64,000 nt of DNA from NCBI GenBank assembly GCA_013407085.1, contig JACCGJ010004939.1, positions 60,190 through 124,189 on the forward strand, in the 5' to 3' direction. Made by a program: the position numbers and the translations under genes. This document shows, in pieces, positions 52,131 through 63,045 of this stretch. The notes below the pieces were generated by a model. It was given only the letters and a program-made list of their open reading frames with translations, ran no database searches and had not been told where the DNA came from. Each line of letters opens with the position of its first letter. Within the stretch, counting starts at the first letter, position 1. Source of the DNA: Atriophallophorus winterbourni (Eukaryota > Platyhelminthes > Trematoda > Plagiorchiida > Microphallidae).

Positions 52131-52744
52131 ATAGCATCTGGCAACCACTTCCAGCCAATAACCTACACGCGTGGTCCTGTGTGACCCGCCGGAACTGCTT
52201 CTATTCACAGAACAAAAGGCGAACGCGAACCAGCTTGCTTCGGGGTTCCAAAGGTTGTCAAATCCGGGGGTGGTAGTAGGAATGAGCCACCTACTATCTA
52301 TGAAATGCTCCCATGTGGCGTGCGTCTCTGACAACCAAGTCCAACTCCTGGCCTGCACGAGTGGCTTTCACAAGCCCGGCGGAACTGCTCTTACAGACAG
52401 GAGAAGGGGCAAAGGCGGGTGACTGGCACCTTAAAACAAGCTTGCTCCGGGCAGATGGAGCTCGTCAGCTACTGGCAATCCATCTAGGGAAAGAAAAACC
52501 CTGACTTCAAACCCCCACTGCCTTGTGGGTCACCCGATTGCGGGGAAAGGCTTCGGGAGAAAACTCCGAGGAAAAATCCGGAGAGAAGTCCCGTAGGTAG
52601 ATAACTGGCGCACAGCGCGTTTATCTGCCAACTCCCTGATGCCTTGTAAGTTGCACTTGGCTGTGCAAAGGCTAGAGAGTTGTACTCGAACAAACACCAA
52701 GTGGTGCTAGGGACATCACTTGTACACTATCCCCAAGAAAATTC

Positions 52745-53614
52745 ATGATGATGTCTCAACGTATATCGCAGCTCTCTGCTACGGCGTTCCCGAGACGCGA
52801 CGCCCCCTTGGCTCTCCCAGCGGCTAGGGTGAAAAGTAAGCTAGCTGGGGCCATAAATATCCGTAAGGAATTTTATCTGAGATGCTGGAACGTACGGACA
52901 CTGCTAGATGTTGGTAGTCAAGCAATCACGATGCGCTCTTTATTGGACTACCAAGTAGATGTTGCTTGTCTCTCCGAGGTCTGCCTTCCCGGAAACGGAT
53001 CCAAATCGATCAAGGTCCCTGGAGTCGATCGCATTTATTGGCTTTTTAAAAGTGGGCCCGAGGATGGATTTGGTCAGCATGGAGTAGCGATAGCGCTCAG
53101 CGACCATGCTAAACAGGCACTCATGTCATGGATGCCTGTATCCCCAAGAACCGCGGTGGTCTGGCTGAGGGGTCACCCTTTGAATATAACAGTCGTTTCG
53201 GTGTATACCCCAACCCTGTCAGCCGACCAAACTACAAAAGACGACTTTTATAACCAACTTCATCTCGTAGTCGATAGAGTTGTGGCTAGTGACTGGAACG
53301 CTCGTACAGGATCAGCAGATTCCGCAACAAAACGAATCCTGGGAAAATTTTGCCTAGGGCAGCGCTGCGCGAATGGCGATCGACTGATCGAGTTTGCGGC
53401 CTACAATCACCTATGCGTCTGTAAAACTATATTACAGCACCCTAAAAAACACTTGGTCACATGGTACTCGAATGATGGTAGAACGACGAACCAGATCGAT
53501 TATGTTCAAATTCGCGCACGTTGGATTTCTTCGGTGCTCGACTGTAGGTCCTATCGTGGAGTTGAAACAGGGAACGCACACTTGTTCGCGCAAAGCTCCG
53601 ACTTCGCCTGCTAA
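52745..53614 (+). pseudogene. RTE-like endonuclease part
   Basis: 289 codons: LRCWNVRTLLDVGSQ (Asn block), VACLSEVCLPGNGSK (Glu block), VVSVYTPTLSADQT, ASDWNARTGSAD and TTNQIDYVQI. The final SDH block is disrupted by a frameshift around 53,570, where the frame leaves that of 53,650 onward. A short deletion before ASDWNARTG is also likely. Confidence 0.8.
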
Positions 53615-53649
53615 ACCGCCAAAGAAAAACTCCTAGGAAGCGCTTAAAC

Positions 53650-55227
53650 TTGGAAGCCTTAGGAAACCCGGCACAACGTATGAAGCGCATTGACGATATC
53701 GCTGAGCGGTTGGATGGGAGTGATGCATCAGTCGAACAACAGTGGTCCAGACTAAAGACCGCTACTCAGACTGCAGCACTAAAAATCCTAGGCACAGCAT
53801 CTCGTCGCCGACGAGATTTGATTTCTCAGAACACCATCGAGCTCTCTTCCCGGGCAAGAGACGCCCGAGTGCATGGTGCATCTGATTATCGTCTCCTTAG
53901 GAAAGCTGCTACACGATCAGCCCGCAAGGATCGTCAGCTATATTGGGCGAAAACCGCGTCCGAAATGGAAGCCGCACCAAGTATAGGAGACTTTGGACGA
54001 CTGTTTCGCCTGATTCGCAGAGCATCTGGAAGCTGTGGTTTTTGTACGAATCTTCGAGATTCGTCAGGACAGATGATATTTGACCTTCATCAAAAGATAG
54101 ATAGATGGGTTGAGCACTTTAGTCAGCTACTGAACCGCCCGTCATTTATCAATACACTATTCACTCCCCCGATAAAAGGCTGTGAATACCCGGTCAACTG
54201 CGAGGCACCATCAGAATACGAGATATCAAGTGTTTTACGACGAATGCAGAATGGTAAATCGCCAGGTGAGGACGGAATTTCCGTTGAACTTATTAAAGCC
54301 TGTGCCGACGTATTATTATCTCCGCTACATCGGCTGTTTTGTTCGATCTGGGAGACGGAAGTTTTCCCATCAGACTGGGGGATGTCTATCATTCTACCAC
54401 TGCCGAAACGTGGAGATAAATCTGTGTGCTCCAATTACCGCGGAATAAGTCTAATCGACACCGCTGCTAAAGTGTTTGCAACGCTCCTGCTTAATCGGTT
54501 CTCCGCCGAAAGAAATCTGCGCACCAGAGTTAACCAAGGTGGATTTCGCCCTGGGATGGGTTGCGTAGATCAAATATTTACTTTACGCAGGATCCTCGAG
54601 CACCGTGCACGGTATCAACAGCAAACGATAGCTTGCTTTATTGACTTCCGCGCCGCCTTCGACTCCGTAGACCGTGGTTGTTTATGGGACATCATGCTAT
54701 CGGATGGGGTTCCATTAAAGCTCGTCAACCTAATCAGAGCCTATTACAGCTCTACAAGGGCACGGGTTCGTGTCTACGGTGAAGAATCGCGTGAATTTAA
54801 CTTGCACACAGGAGTCAGGCAAGGTTGCCCGCTATCGCCGGTTATGTTTAACTATGTCGTAGACTGGATAATGAACCAGGCGTTAACAGACTATCAAGGG
54901 GTGCAAATTTCAACGGATCTATGGATTTCCGACCTTGACTACGCTGACGATATAGTCGTTCTGGGCGACAATACCGAAATGCTGCAAAGCGTTTTAGACC
55001 GCATTAGTGCCACTGCCGCGAAAGTCGGTCTTGAGATAAACGCGGCTAAAACCAAGGCATTTTTTTATACCGACACACCAGGCATCCAGCCACTTCGCGT
55101 CCAGGGTTGTCCGATTGAATACGTTCCAGTCTTCAAATACCTCGGCTCAAGTATATTGCCCAATGGTCAGGCGAAAGATGAAGTGAAGTTAAGGGTCGAT
55201 CGTGCTCGTAATGCGTTTTGCAGTTGA
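53650..55227 (+). CDS. RTE-like reverse transcriptase
   Basis: A 525-codon intact frame. Motifs in order: MQNGKSPGEDGISVELIK, VCSNYRGISLIDTAAK, NQGGFRPGMGCVDQIF, IACFIDFRAAFDSVDR (first Asp), TGVRQGCPLSPVMFNYVV and LDYADDIVVLG (YADD at 54,940-54,951), then KYLGSSI in the thumb. It copies element RNA at the nicked target. The frame shifts at about 55,215 into the C-terminal part. Confidence 0.88.
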   Translation: MEALGNPAQRMKRIDDIAERLDGSDASVEQQWSRLKTATQTAALKILGTASRRRRDLISQNTIELSSRARDARVHGASDYRLLRKAATRSARKDRQLYWAKTASEMEAAPSIGDFGRLFRLIRRASGSCGFCTNLRDSSGQMIFDLHQKIDRWVEHFSQLLNRPSFINTLFTPPIKGCEYPVNCEAPSEYEISSVLRRMQNGKSPGEDGISVELIKACADVLLSPLHRLFCSIWETEVFPSDWGMSIILPLPKRGDKSVCSNYRGISLIDTAAKVFATLLLNRFSAERNLRTRVNQGGFRPGMGCVDQIFTLRRILEHRARYQQQTIACFIDFRAAFDSVDRGCLWDIMLSDGVPLKLVNLIRAYYSSTRARVRVYGEESREFNLHTGVRQGCPLSPVMFNYVVDWIMNQALTDYQGVQISTDLWISDLDYADDIVVLGDNTEMLQSVLDRISATAAKVGLEINAAKTKAFFYTDTPGIQPLRVQGCPIEYVPVFKYLGSSILPNGQAKDEVKLRVDRARNAFCS

Positions 55228-55759
55228 AGGGCACCCTTTGGCGCAAGCCCGGGATCAGCCTAAAACTAAGACGCGTGTTTATCAAGCAGCGATCCGCCCT
55301 GTACTGCTTTACGGATGCGAGACATGGCCTTTAAGGTCACAGGATGTACGCACATTAGAAGTGTTCGACCACTGGTGCCTCAGGGTAATCTTGGGCATCC
55401 GATATACTGACCGAGTATCTAACGCAGCCGTACGAGAGCGTTGCAGCGGACTATCTCCACTTTCCGCTCACATACAACGGCGAAGGCTGCAATGGTTTGG
55501 CCACGTCCTCCGAAAGACAGACACAGCACTTCCAAAACTCGTCCTCGACCCCAAACCCGTTCGCACCTGGCGTCGGCGGCAAGGTGGTCAAGTGAAAACC
55601 TGGCTGTCAACTGTGAAAGAGGATGTAGACACCCTGGGTCTGCGTACCGTCTACGGAGTTCGCAGGTGGGAACGAGACTGGATCACGATCTGCAACGATC
55701 TCGCCTCCGATCGACGTGCGTGGGCTGGTGCGATCCGAGACATCAATAAAGCCGGCTAA
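55202..55759 (+). CDS. RTE-like C-terminal region (frameshifted)
   Basis: 185 codons with KTKTRVYQAAIRPVLLYGCE, FDHWCLRVILGIRYTDRVSN and RRRLQWFGHVLRK, the region after RT in RTE-like proteins. It overlaps the end of the RT frame by 26 bases, so one frameshift separates them. The stop lies just before the 3' UTR. Confidence 0.82.
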   Translation: MLVMRFAVEGHPLAQARDQPKTKTRVYQAAIRPVLLYGCETWPLRSQDVRTLEVFDHWCLRVILGIRYTDRVSNAAVRERCSGLSPLSAHIQRRRLQWFGHVLRKTDTALPKLVLDPKPVRTWRRRQGGQVKTWLSTVKEDVDTLGLRTVYGVRRWERDWITICNDLASDRRAWAGAIRDINKAG

Positions 55760-55805
55760 TCCACCCGTGGAGCCAGCCGCACAAAAGTAAAAGTAAAAGT
55801 AAGTA

Positions 55806-57906
55806 AGCATGCTTTGGGCAGTTGGAGTTCGTAAGACCATGAAGGCGGTCTACCTAATGAAAGAAAAACCTTTAACTTTAACTTCTAGTGACTTCTGGCT
55901 AGATGCAATCATGTATAAGGCGTCAGGAATCATCCTTGAAGAAAATAATTGAGCCAGATTCCCGTTTGGCATACAGAAGTTGTATTCAACTGAGTGCGAC
56001 CAACTCCTGCGACAGAATCGTAGTCCGAATGTTTCAACCTAGATGTTCCTTTGGTTCCGGTGGTGCCGTGGAAAGAGAACACTTGCTGCATTCGCAACAG
56101 CTTGTTCTCCATATTGATCTCTCCTGGCGTACATCTCAACGCACCTATTGAGAGGACACTTCATTCCGCTTCTATGGATAATAACACGGGAAGCAGTAAA
56201 TAACGGTTAAAAGCTATGACTCGACTGGCGTAGAGCTCAGCGCCTGGGGCTACTTCTGACGTTTGAAGTGATTTGCACGTCTCATTGGACAGCTACCTTT
56301 AGCCTCAAGCTAAGCAGCCCCCAATAAATGAGGTGCCGTCTTGCCACGGTCTGCTATCATAACTGGGTACATGGGGATTAGGAATCAACCGACAAGCAGA
56401 CTGCATATTTCTGCACCATCGGAACGAATTAGTGAACAATGAAGATCAGCTCTGAAACTGGGAAACTGAAACGTACGGTCCATGGTTCCAGGATGTCATG
56501 ACGACGTCTCGAATATCAGAAGCGTTAGAAAATCAGCTGTGATCAACAATAAGCTAAAAAGGCTGGAGGCCAATGTGGCTACCCTGCAAGAGACACGATA
56601 TGCTAACAGAAAGACATTACACATTTTTGCAAAGTAAGGGGTTGCGATGAGCGTTGACTGCATGTAGTTGGTTTGGCCGTGCGAAAGAGCTTAATAAAAG
56701 CAGCAGAACAGCGCAGCAGTGTGAGCGAACGGTTTTGGACTCTAAATCTGAAGTGCATTACTGGTACCATTACGTTGGTCAACGTTCATGCGACACCTGT
56801 TAAAAAAGACGCTTTTAATCATAACCACACAACAATCCTTAAAAAACCAATGAAAATGGACAACGCCGGGTAGTCCCGTGCGCGCAGTTCAGTCTTTGTG
56901 TCCGTAGCACTTTCTTTCAAACAAAACCACAGCATAAGGTCTCTTGGAAACATCTTCGCTGTAATAATTCGCATCCGATGATCTTATTCTTGTTATGTGC
57001 ACTAATATTGAAAGCGTACACCTCACCGAATCTTTTCAAAGCGCACATTGCGACGCTGACAATTCGCCGGATTGCGCAAAACTGGAGCTTTCACAATCGA
57101 GATTTCACCGCACCATATTGTCTGCTTAACCATGGATATACGTCACTCGCATGTGCGAACCTAATCTAGCTGCGCGATTTGCAAAAGCCTTAAGAGCCGA
57201 GTTCAACAAGACGACCTCAAAAGCAAAAGCTTTTGAGATGGCTGCTGTGTAAGATAAGAAATGGTCAGCATTATTGAGGTTCAAAGGTACGCCAACAGGT
57301 GAAAACTTAAGAATTCTATTAGCAACTAGAAACAAGGTCAAACAGACTGAAAGACGATGTGCAAATGAATATTGGACTGAAATTAACCTTAAACAACATC
57401 AAGAAATTTGTCGGGAACAGCGTATGCGATTTTACCCTGTTTATTTATTGATATAACGAAGACATTCAAATAGGTCAGCAGGGGATGTCTTCTCGAATTG
57501 CATGATCTTAAATGCTGTCACCCGAGACTGTTCAAACTGCTTATTTCGTTCCAATCAATCATGAAGGGCTCAGTCCATTTTAACGGTTTCAGTCCAGAAG
57601 TCAGTGAAATTCGCCGAGGTGTCAAAAAGTGTGTTCTTTCTCCCACGCAGTTCGGGATTTTCTTTGCTCTGATTCTGAATTACGATTTTAAGACGAGTAC
57701 AGAAGGCATTTACCAACGCACACAAAGTAATGGAAAGCTATTCAACCGGAACCGGTTGAGAGCACAAACCAAGTTTCGGAATGTGTTAATCAGTAATCTG
57801 CTGTTTACGCCGAAGCAGCTAATATTGTTCACTCGCAGGAACACCTAAAGTCGCTAATAAGACTTTGGGGAAACAATCAGTATAAGCAAGACCGAAGTCC
57901 ATGGTC
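55806..57906 (+). mobile_element. Decayed RTE-like LINE, right duplication copy (5' part)
   Basis: It continues the duplicated segment (counterpart 10,145-12,480), with endonuclease and RT debris full of stops. The shared internal deletion sits near 57,400. It is cut at 57,906 by a CR1-like insertion. Confidence 0.75.
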
Positions 57907-58622
57907 AAGGGATTTATTCATTCATAGATTTATTCATAGATGATATGCAGCTAAAAACCCATGCTTTACAAGACCCACAAAAATGTACATCGGGTCGGAT
58001 GTTGAAAAATATCAAATTATTGTTAGATTCTAGTCAAACGTGAAAAATATACTTGTCCATATGAATATCTAGTGTTTTCTTGAAAGCGTCAACGGTTCCA
58101 GATTGTACCACTTGAGTAGGTAAACTGTTCCACATTTGCACATTGCGAACGGAAAATGCATATTTGCGGCAGGTCAACCTGCTATGCTGGTGGTAAAATT
58201 TCGATTGGTGACCTCGCAGATGTGTGTTATTGGAAAGATGAAACAAATGACCGCAAGGATGATTTGTTTGATTAAGCACTGTTCAAATGAAGATTAGCGC
58301 TCCTCGTTTCCGTCTGTATTTAGTAGGATGCAAATTCAATATTTGAAGTCACAATTCGTATGGATAATTAGATAGTCCCATGACGAGTTTTGTCGCTCAG
58401 CGCTGTGGAGTTTTCAATAACAGTATATTTTTTTCAACCAAGGATTACATGCTGGTATAGCATATTCAACAAGAGGCCGGATGTAGGTTGAAATCAATTT
58501 GCAGACAATATTGGGGTTACACGAACCTATGACTCTTCTAAGGAGACCCAAGTTGCTTTCAGCTTTGCAGGCAGCCAGTCGAAATTGCATTGAGTTTCAT
58601 AAGTCTGATCGGGTAATCCCGC

Positions 58623-58994
58623 CTAAATCTTTTTGTAGGAGGCGGGTTTAATAACACTACGATCAAGATAATATTCTTTGCTTGACTTGCTGTTGAGAGA
58701 CAATAGGCTGCATTTCGAAGCATTTAGTGGCATTTCGATTTCTAGGGACCAAGTGTGAATCATATCGAGATCATGTTGCAGGTTCTGCATCTCGTCTGCA
58801 AAGTTTATCTTGCCCCAAAGCTTTGCGTCATCAGCGAAAATAAGCACCGACGACTGCATTAAAGTAGAAAAGTCGTTTATATATATTACAAACAAAAGCG
58901 GTCCGATGACTGATCCTCGTGGGACACCTCGGGCAACTTTAATCGACTTGGATAGTTTGTTTTTGAATCTCACGTACATCTCTCGAAATATCAA
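58623..58994 (-). pseudogene. CR1-like RT palm
   Basis: Contains KVARGVPRGSVIGPLLFVIY and SVLIFADDAKLWGKI (FADD at about 58,830). Earlier RT blocks lie at 59,000-59,200 in another frame (F-S-K-A-F region). Truncated by frameshifts. Confidence 0.78.
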
Positions 58995-60076
58995 CCATTA
59001 TTTAATCCATGCATGGAGTTGACCCTGCACTCCGTAAGTGTGTAGTTTCGACGAAAGTATTTCGTGATTCACACGATTAAAGGCTTTTGAGAAATCGATA
59101 TAAATTATGTCCACATAGTTGCTGGTATCCAGTAGCTCAGACCAGGATTCTTTTGCTAATGGCAAGTTTGTAAGGCATGCTGTGCCTCGGAGATTAAATT
59201 ATTAATCTCAAAGTGATTCCGTAAGACATCAGCTATTGTGGACTCCATTACTTACTGGTAATAACGCTATCGAGCGATAGTTTAATGGATCATTCCTTTT
59301 GCCACCCTTGTAGATGGGCTAATCAAGGCATTTTTACAAGTTTCTGGTACAAAGATCTGCTCGAACATCATCGTGGTTTCCTCAGATGTCGGTATTGCCA
59401 ACTCGGAAGATAGATTGTACAAAAATTTTGCGTGTATATTGTCTATATCGGGTGAGCCTGTTCTCTTCATCGTCATTAATTTTGTTTGAACAACGTTGGG
59501 GGCAAACTCCACCCCGTGAAGAATTGTCAGGCTGCAGCTGTCAGAGTTTAAATGCTGTACATGGGTCGACACTTGTGAGATAACTGATGAGATTTGTTGT
59601 CGGAAAACATTAGCGCAATCTTTAAATGACGTCACTATTCCGGTAACACATGCTAGTGGCGGTATTCCCATTTTAACATTACGGATCTCGTTGGCGTTTT
59701 TATACAATGCTTCGGGATTTATAATGAACTATTCGACTAGACTGATTTGATAATAATTTCTGTGGTTTCGCAATAAGGTGTAGTATCACCAAGTTATCCC
59801 AGACGGATCGTCCAAGTATTTGGACCAGGCATTGTCACGCTTACACATCCATTTCCGAGAACTGCTTCTGAGAGGCCTTTTCGAACGCTGTTCTCTGGAT
59901 ACTTTTTTCACCTTCAATGATAAATCAATGATAATACGAAGTTCGCTGTAAAACGTTTCCAAGATTTCCTTAGCTGATTTGATTTCAAGGAAATCCCATC
60001 GATTTGCAGTAGTAAGAGCTCGAAGTAAGTCACACTTCACAGTTGTATACGTTCTTTGAGTAATTCCTGCTGCTTC

Positions 60077-60658
60077 TTATTGGTAAAAATAATCAAATGT
60101 CATAACAACATGATCACTCAATCCGAGTGGAGCTGTATAGGAAACAGATTCTATCATGAGTTCTTCGTTTGTAAGTATGAGGTCCAGGGTAGATGGGGTT
60201 TGTTCAGATCGAAATGGCGTTGGTTGTTGTACATGGTTGTAAAGAGGGGTGCAAGTCATGATTTCTTGAAGAAAGCTCTCGAATGAATCGTCACCTGTAA
60301 TGTGTGTTGCAAGTATTGGTACATTAAAATCACCGAGGAGAGAATGCGAATAAGTAAGCTTCCATACAAAACGTATTGCATTAGAAAGAACAGTTTTAGC
60401 GGCAGATGATGAAGATGGTGGGCGATAGATCAATCCTAAGAGGCACTTACGTTTATCATGTAAGTCTAAAGAGCAAAACAATGTATCTGGGACATCTACC
60501 TCGGGTAGAGAAGTAGTGCAGTTGATGCTTTCATGTAAGTCGAGGACGACATTGCCATCATTCGTTGCTCGATTTTTTCTGTTAATCGTCATGTGAGAGA
60601 TTTTGAGTTCAGTGTCGTGTATAGAATTAAACAACCAGGTTTCTGTCACTGCAATCAA
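60077..60658 (-). pseudogene. CR1-like APE endonuclease
   Basis: 193 codons: MIAVTETWLFNSIHDTELK (Glu block), LLGLIYRPPSSSS, SLLGDFNVPILATH, PSTLDLILTNEEL and GLSDHVVMTFDY. All catalytic blocks except the N-terminal Asn are present in this frame. Confidence 0.82.
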
Positions 60659-61121
60659 ATCCTAAGATGCCACGGTCGCATGTAAATAAAGTTCAGTAAA
60701 CTTTCACAGAAAGACCGGGGCATTGGTGTAAGAGAATGATAGAGATTTGATTTTTGTTGCAGATGAAGTGCTCCTGGTAGTGGATTCCCCGACCCAGAAT
60801 TGGTCGGCTGCTCCACGTTCTTTGTCTCACGTGAATTTGATTGACTTAGTAGCGAACTCATTTAGGGAACAATAGTGTTCGTGCGCTTTATGTAGTATGC
60901 AGCCCGAATACGAATTTTAGGATGTGCAAATTTTCGACATTGATACCACGCCTCGAGTATTCTATCCTTCATCTAATCTGTGCACTATGATATTTTGAGA
61001 GGCGGAGGCTGATGCGTTTCTTTTTACGGTATAAGGCGGTATAAGTCGTTATTACGTCCTTTAAACCTATGATCTCTTGTAATAATCTCCATTCCCTGCA
61101 AACGCGTTGCAGACGTTTGCT

Positions 61122-61379
61122 TTATTCTAGTTCGTTCGAAATGGGTACACCATGAACTATAACAGCTCTGCAATTTATAGCCCCTTTTGCTAGTTCCGGA
61201 TTATTACGACGAATTTGCCGTTCTTCGCACGGAACCTCCGGAAATATTCGCACAGCCGATTTGTTTACCACTAAGGGGGATGAGGCGAGCAACATATTTT
61301 CTACATCTTGGACAGACGTGAGCCCTACACGCAGTAACCGGGGTGTGTTCGCACGAGGTGAGTTCGGGGGTCTAAACAA
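61122..61379 (-). pseudogene. CR1-like ORF1 fragment
   Basis: 85 codons with RIFPEVPCEERQIRRNNP and a VIVHGVPIS end, corresponding to the RIYPDVPWWERKG block of the 30.36-30.84 kb ORF1. Further ORF1 debris extends to about 62,000. Confidence 0.6.
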
Positions 61380-62582
61380 TCGCGTCAGCGACGCAGGTGA
61401 GGCAGTAATGTATAAGCTTCTGCACCGGTCATTCCATTGTTTCCTGTCATCTGCTTCGCGTTGCTTTACCGATGGTGAAGTTGATTCAATGAGATTACTA
61501 GTAATTACCGTTAGATCTTAAATGTTGGTCTTTTGGGGGTTATCGTGTTCAAACTCTTCGGTCTAAGATTATGCACAACCTTCGATTATTCAGCACTTTC
61601 ATTCACTTGGCTACAGGTCTTATTCGCAGACTCATCGGTCGTACCGAGCTGTTGGAGGGGACTTTGGTTAATTTCTGGAAAAATCTTGGTTTCCGTAGTA
61701 GTTAGCGCTTCTCTGTAAGACTTGCGGTTAATGTGGTTAGGGACTGCGCTTTCTGACACGCAAATGATTGGAAGGGCTCTAACGTGTTTTCAAGCCGTTT
61801 AAGGTTCGCCTCTACAGCGAACAAGCGTCTTTCCATAATTGAATCAGAGTTTTCGGCTCTTTATAAATAACTAGTTACTTTCAATCTGCATGGATTACAT
61901 ATATAGCAGATGCCTGGTAAATTTTCATTGAGTCACAGATTCAGGTGATAAATAATTTTCACAGTTCGCATGAATAGCAATTGAACACAAGTAACTTTTA
62001 AATTGGCTTTTGACAAAGTTCTTCTTCTTCTAAGTTTGTACTTTTTACAAGCCTCGTCGTCAGGTCCGTTTAAGGTCACGTCGGGTCCGTTTAAGGTCAC
62101 GTTGTCAGTCCTCGTTACAATTTCGCGAGATCGAGTCGATACACTGAGCGAAGCCGTCGATTATCGATCGGTGTCACTCGGTGGAGTGCAAGAACGAGTG
62201 GATGAAATGCAGTGCAATCCAACGGACAGTAAAATGGCTTACACATTCACGTAAATGGTGTTCTGTGAGATTTGATCTGACTGCGTTGAAATAACTCTCA
62301 GTAAATACCAAAGAGCGAGATCTTTCTGATGGTATCCGAGTTGTTGCGTTATTCTGGATTGGAAACAATGTTGCACGCGTATGTAATGTGGGGTAGAAAC
62401 TTGAAATTTTGATTCTCTAGGACTCACGTTTCTCCTGCTTGAAAACTGCATATTCCAAATGAGGAAGTTCAGACATGTTCAATGATATAAGAACCGTAAG
62501 ATACGTCAATAGAGCGAGCAATAAGATTGGAAAGTATGCGAGCACAAATTTGTACGTCCACACCGTAGCCTGTCAGCCTGAT

Positions 62583-63045
62583 TAGTTGTATCACCTCAAA
62601 TCATTAAACAGTCAGGTTGAACCAGTACATCACTTCACATATCTTGGTACAAACGTTGCTGTTAACCTCTTGCTATACACCGAAATTAATAAGCCTATTG
62701 ACAGAGCAGCTATATTTCTGTCCCGATTAAAATCTCGTGTTTGGGAAAACCGCAAGTTGACTGTTCTATATGCTTTACTCTACGGCATTGAAAACTAGAC
62801 CACCCACGTAAGACACAAACGGAAGCTGAATGCTTTCCATCTAAGAATCATCCGTCTTATATTGAACATATCGTGGATTGACTAATTGATTAATGGTGAA
62901 GTGCTTCCAAAAGCTGGTCCACGAAGTATGTTAACCCTACTACCTGTGGTGGCCTATCCACGTCTACAGAATGGAAAATAGTCGTATTCCGAAAGATAAA
63001 CTCTATGGAGAGATGCAATCACAGGTTAAGCATGTCAAACGATTC
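62583..63045 (+). mobile_element. RTE-like LINE tail, right duplication copy (3' part)
   Basis: It resumes the RTE interrupted at 57,906 (counterpart 12,480-12,990), with TNVAVNLLLYTEINKPIDRA as in the left copy and the post-RT region. It ends where the shared CR1 enters. Confidence 0.75.

Larger units (their letters stand above)
52237..55806 (+). mobile_element. Full-length RTE-like LINE inserted in the right duplication copy
   Basis: The left copy is continuous across this point (near 10,145), so the element arrived after duplication. Flanks share an imperfect 13-base target duplication (agcttgcttcggg before, agcatgctttggg after). The 3' end is an (aaagt)n tail. A 0.5 kb leader precedes the coding region (52,745-55,759). 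The leader itself contains sequence related to the target, so its exact 5' edge is uncertain. Confidence 0.8.
57907..62582 (-). mobile_element. CR1-like LINE inserted in the right duplication copy
   Basis: The left copy reads straight through (gtcaagggattgtatcacc near 12,475) where this one is split. The minus-strand 3' tail has cattcatagatttattcata repeats at 57,915-57,945. The order is C-terminus (58,279-58,034), RT (59,100-58,620), linker (59,707-59,282), endonuclease (60,658-60,077), ORF1 pieces (61,900-60,660) and leader to about 62,580. It belongs to a different subfamily from the 27.4 kb CR1, and most frames are broken. Confidence 0.78.
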
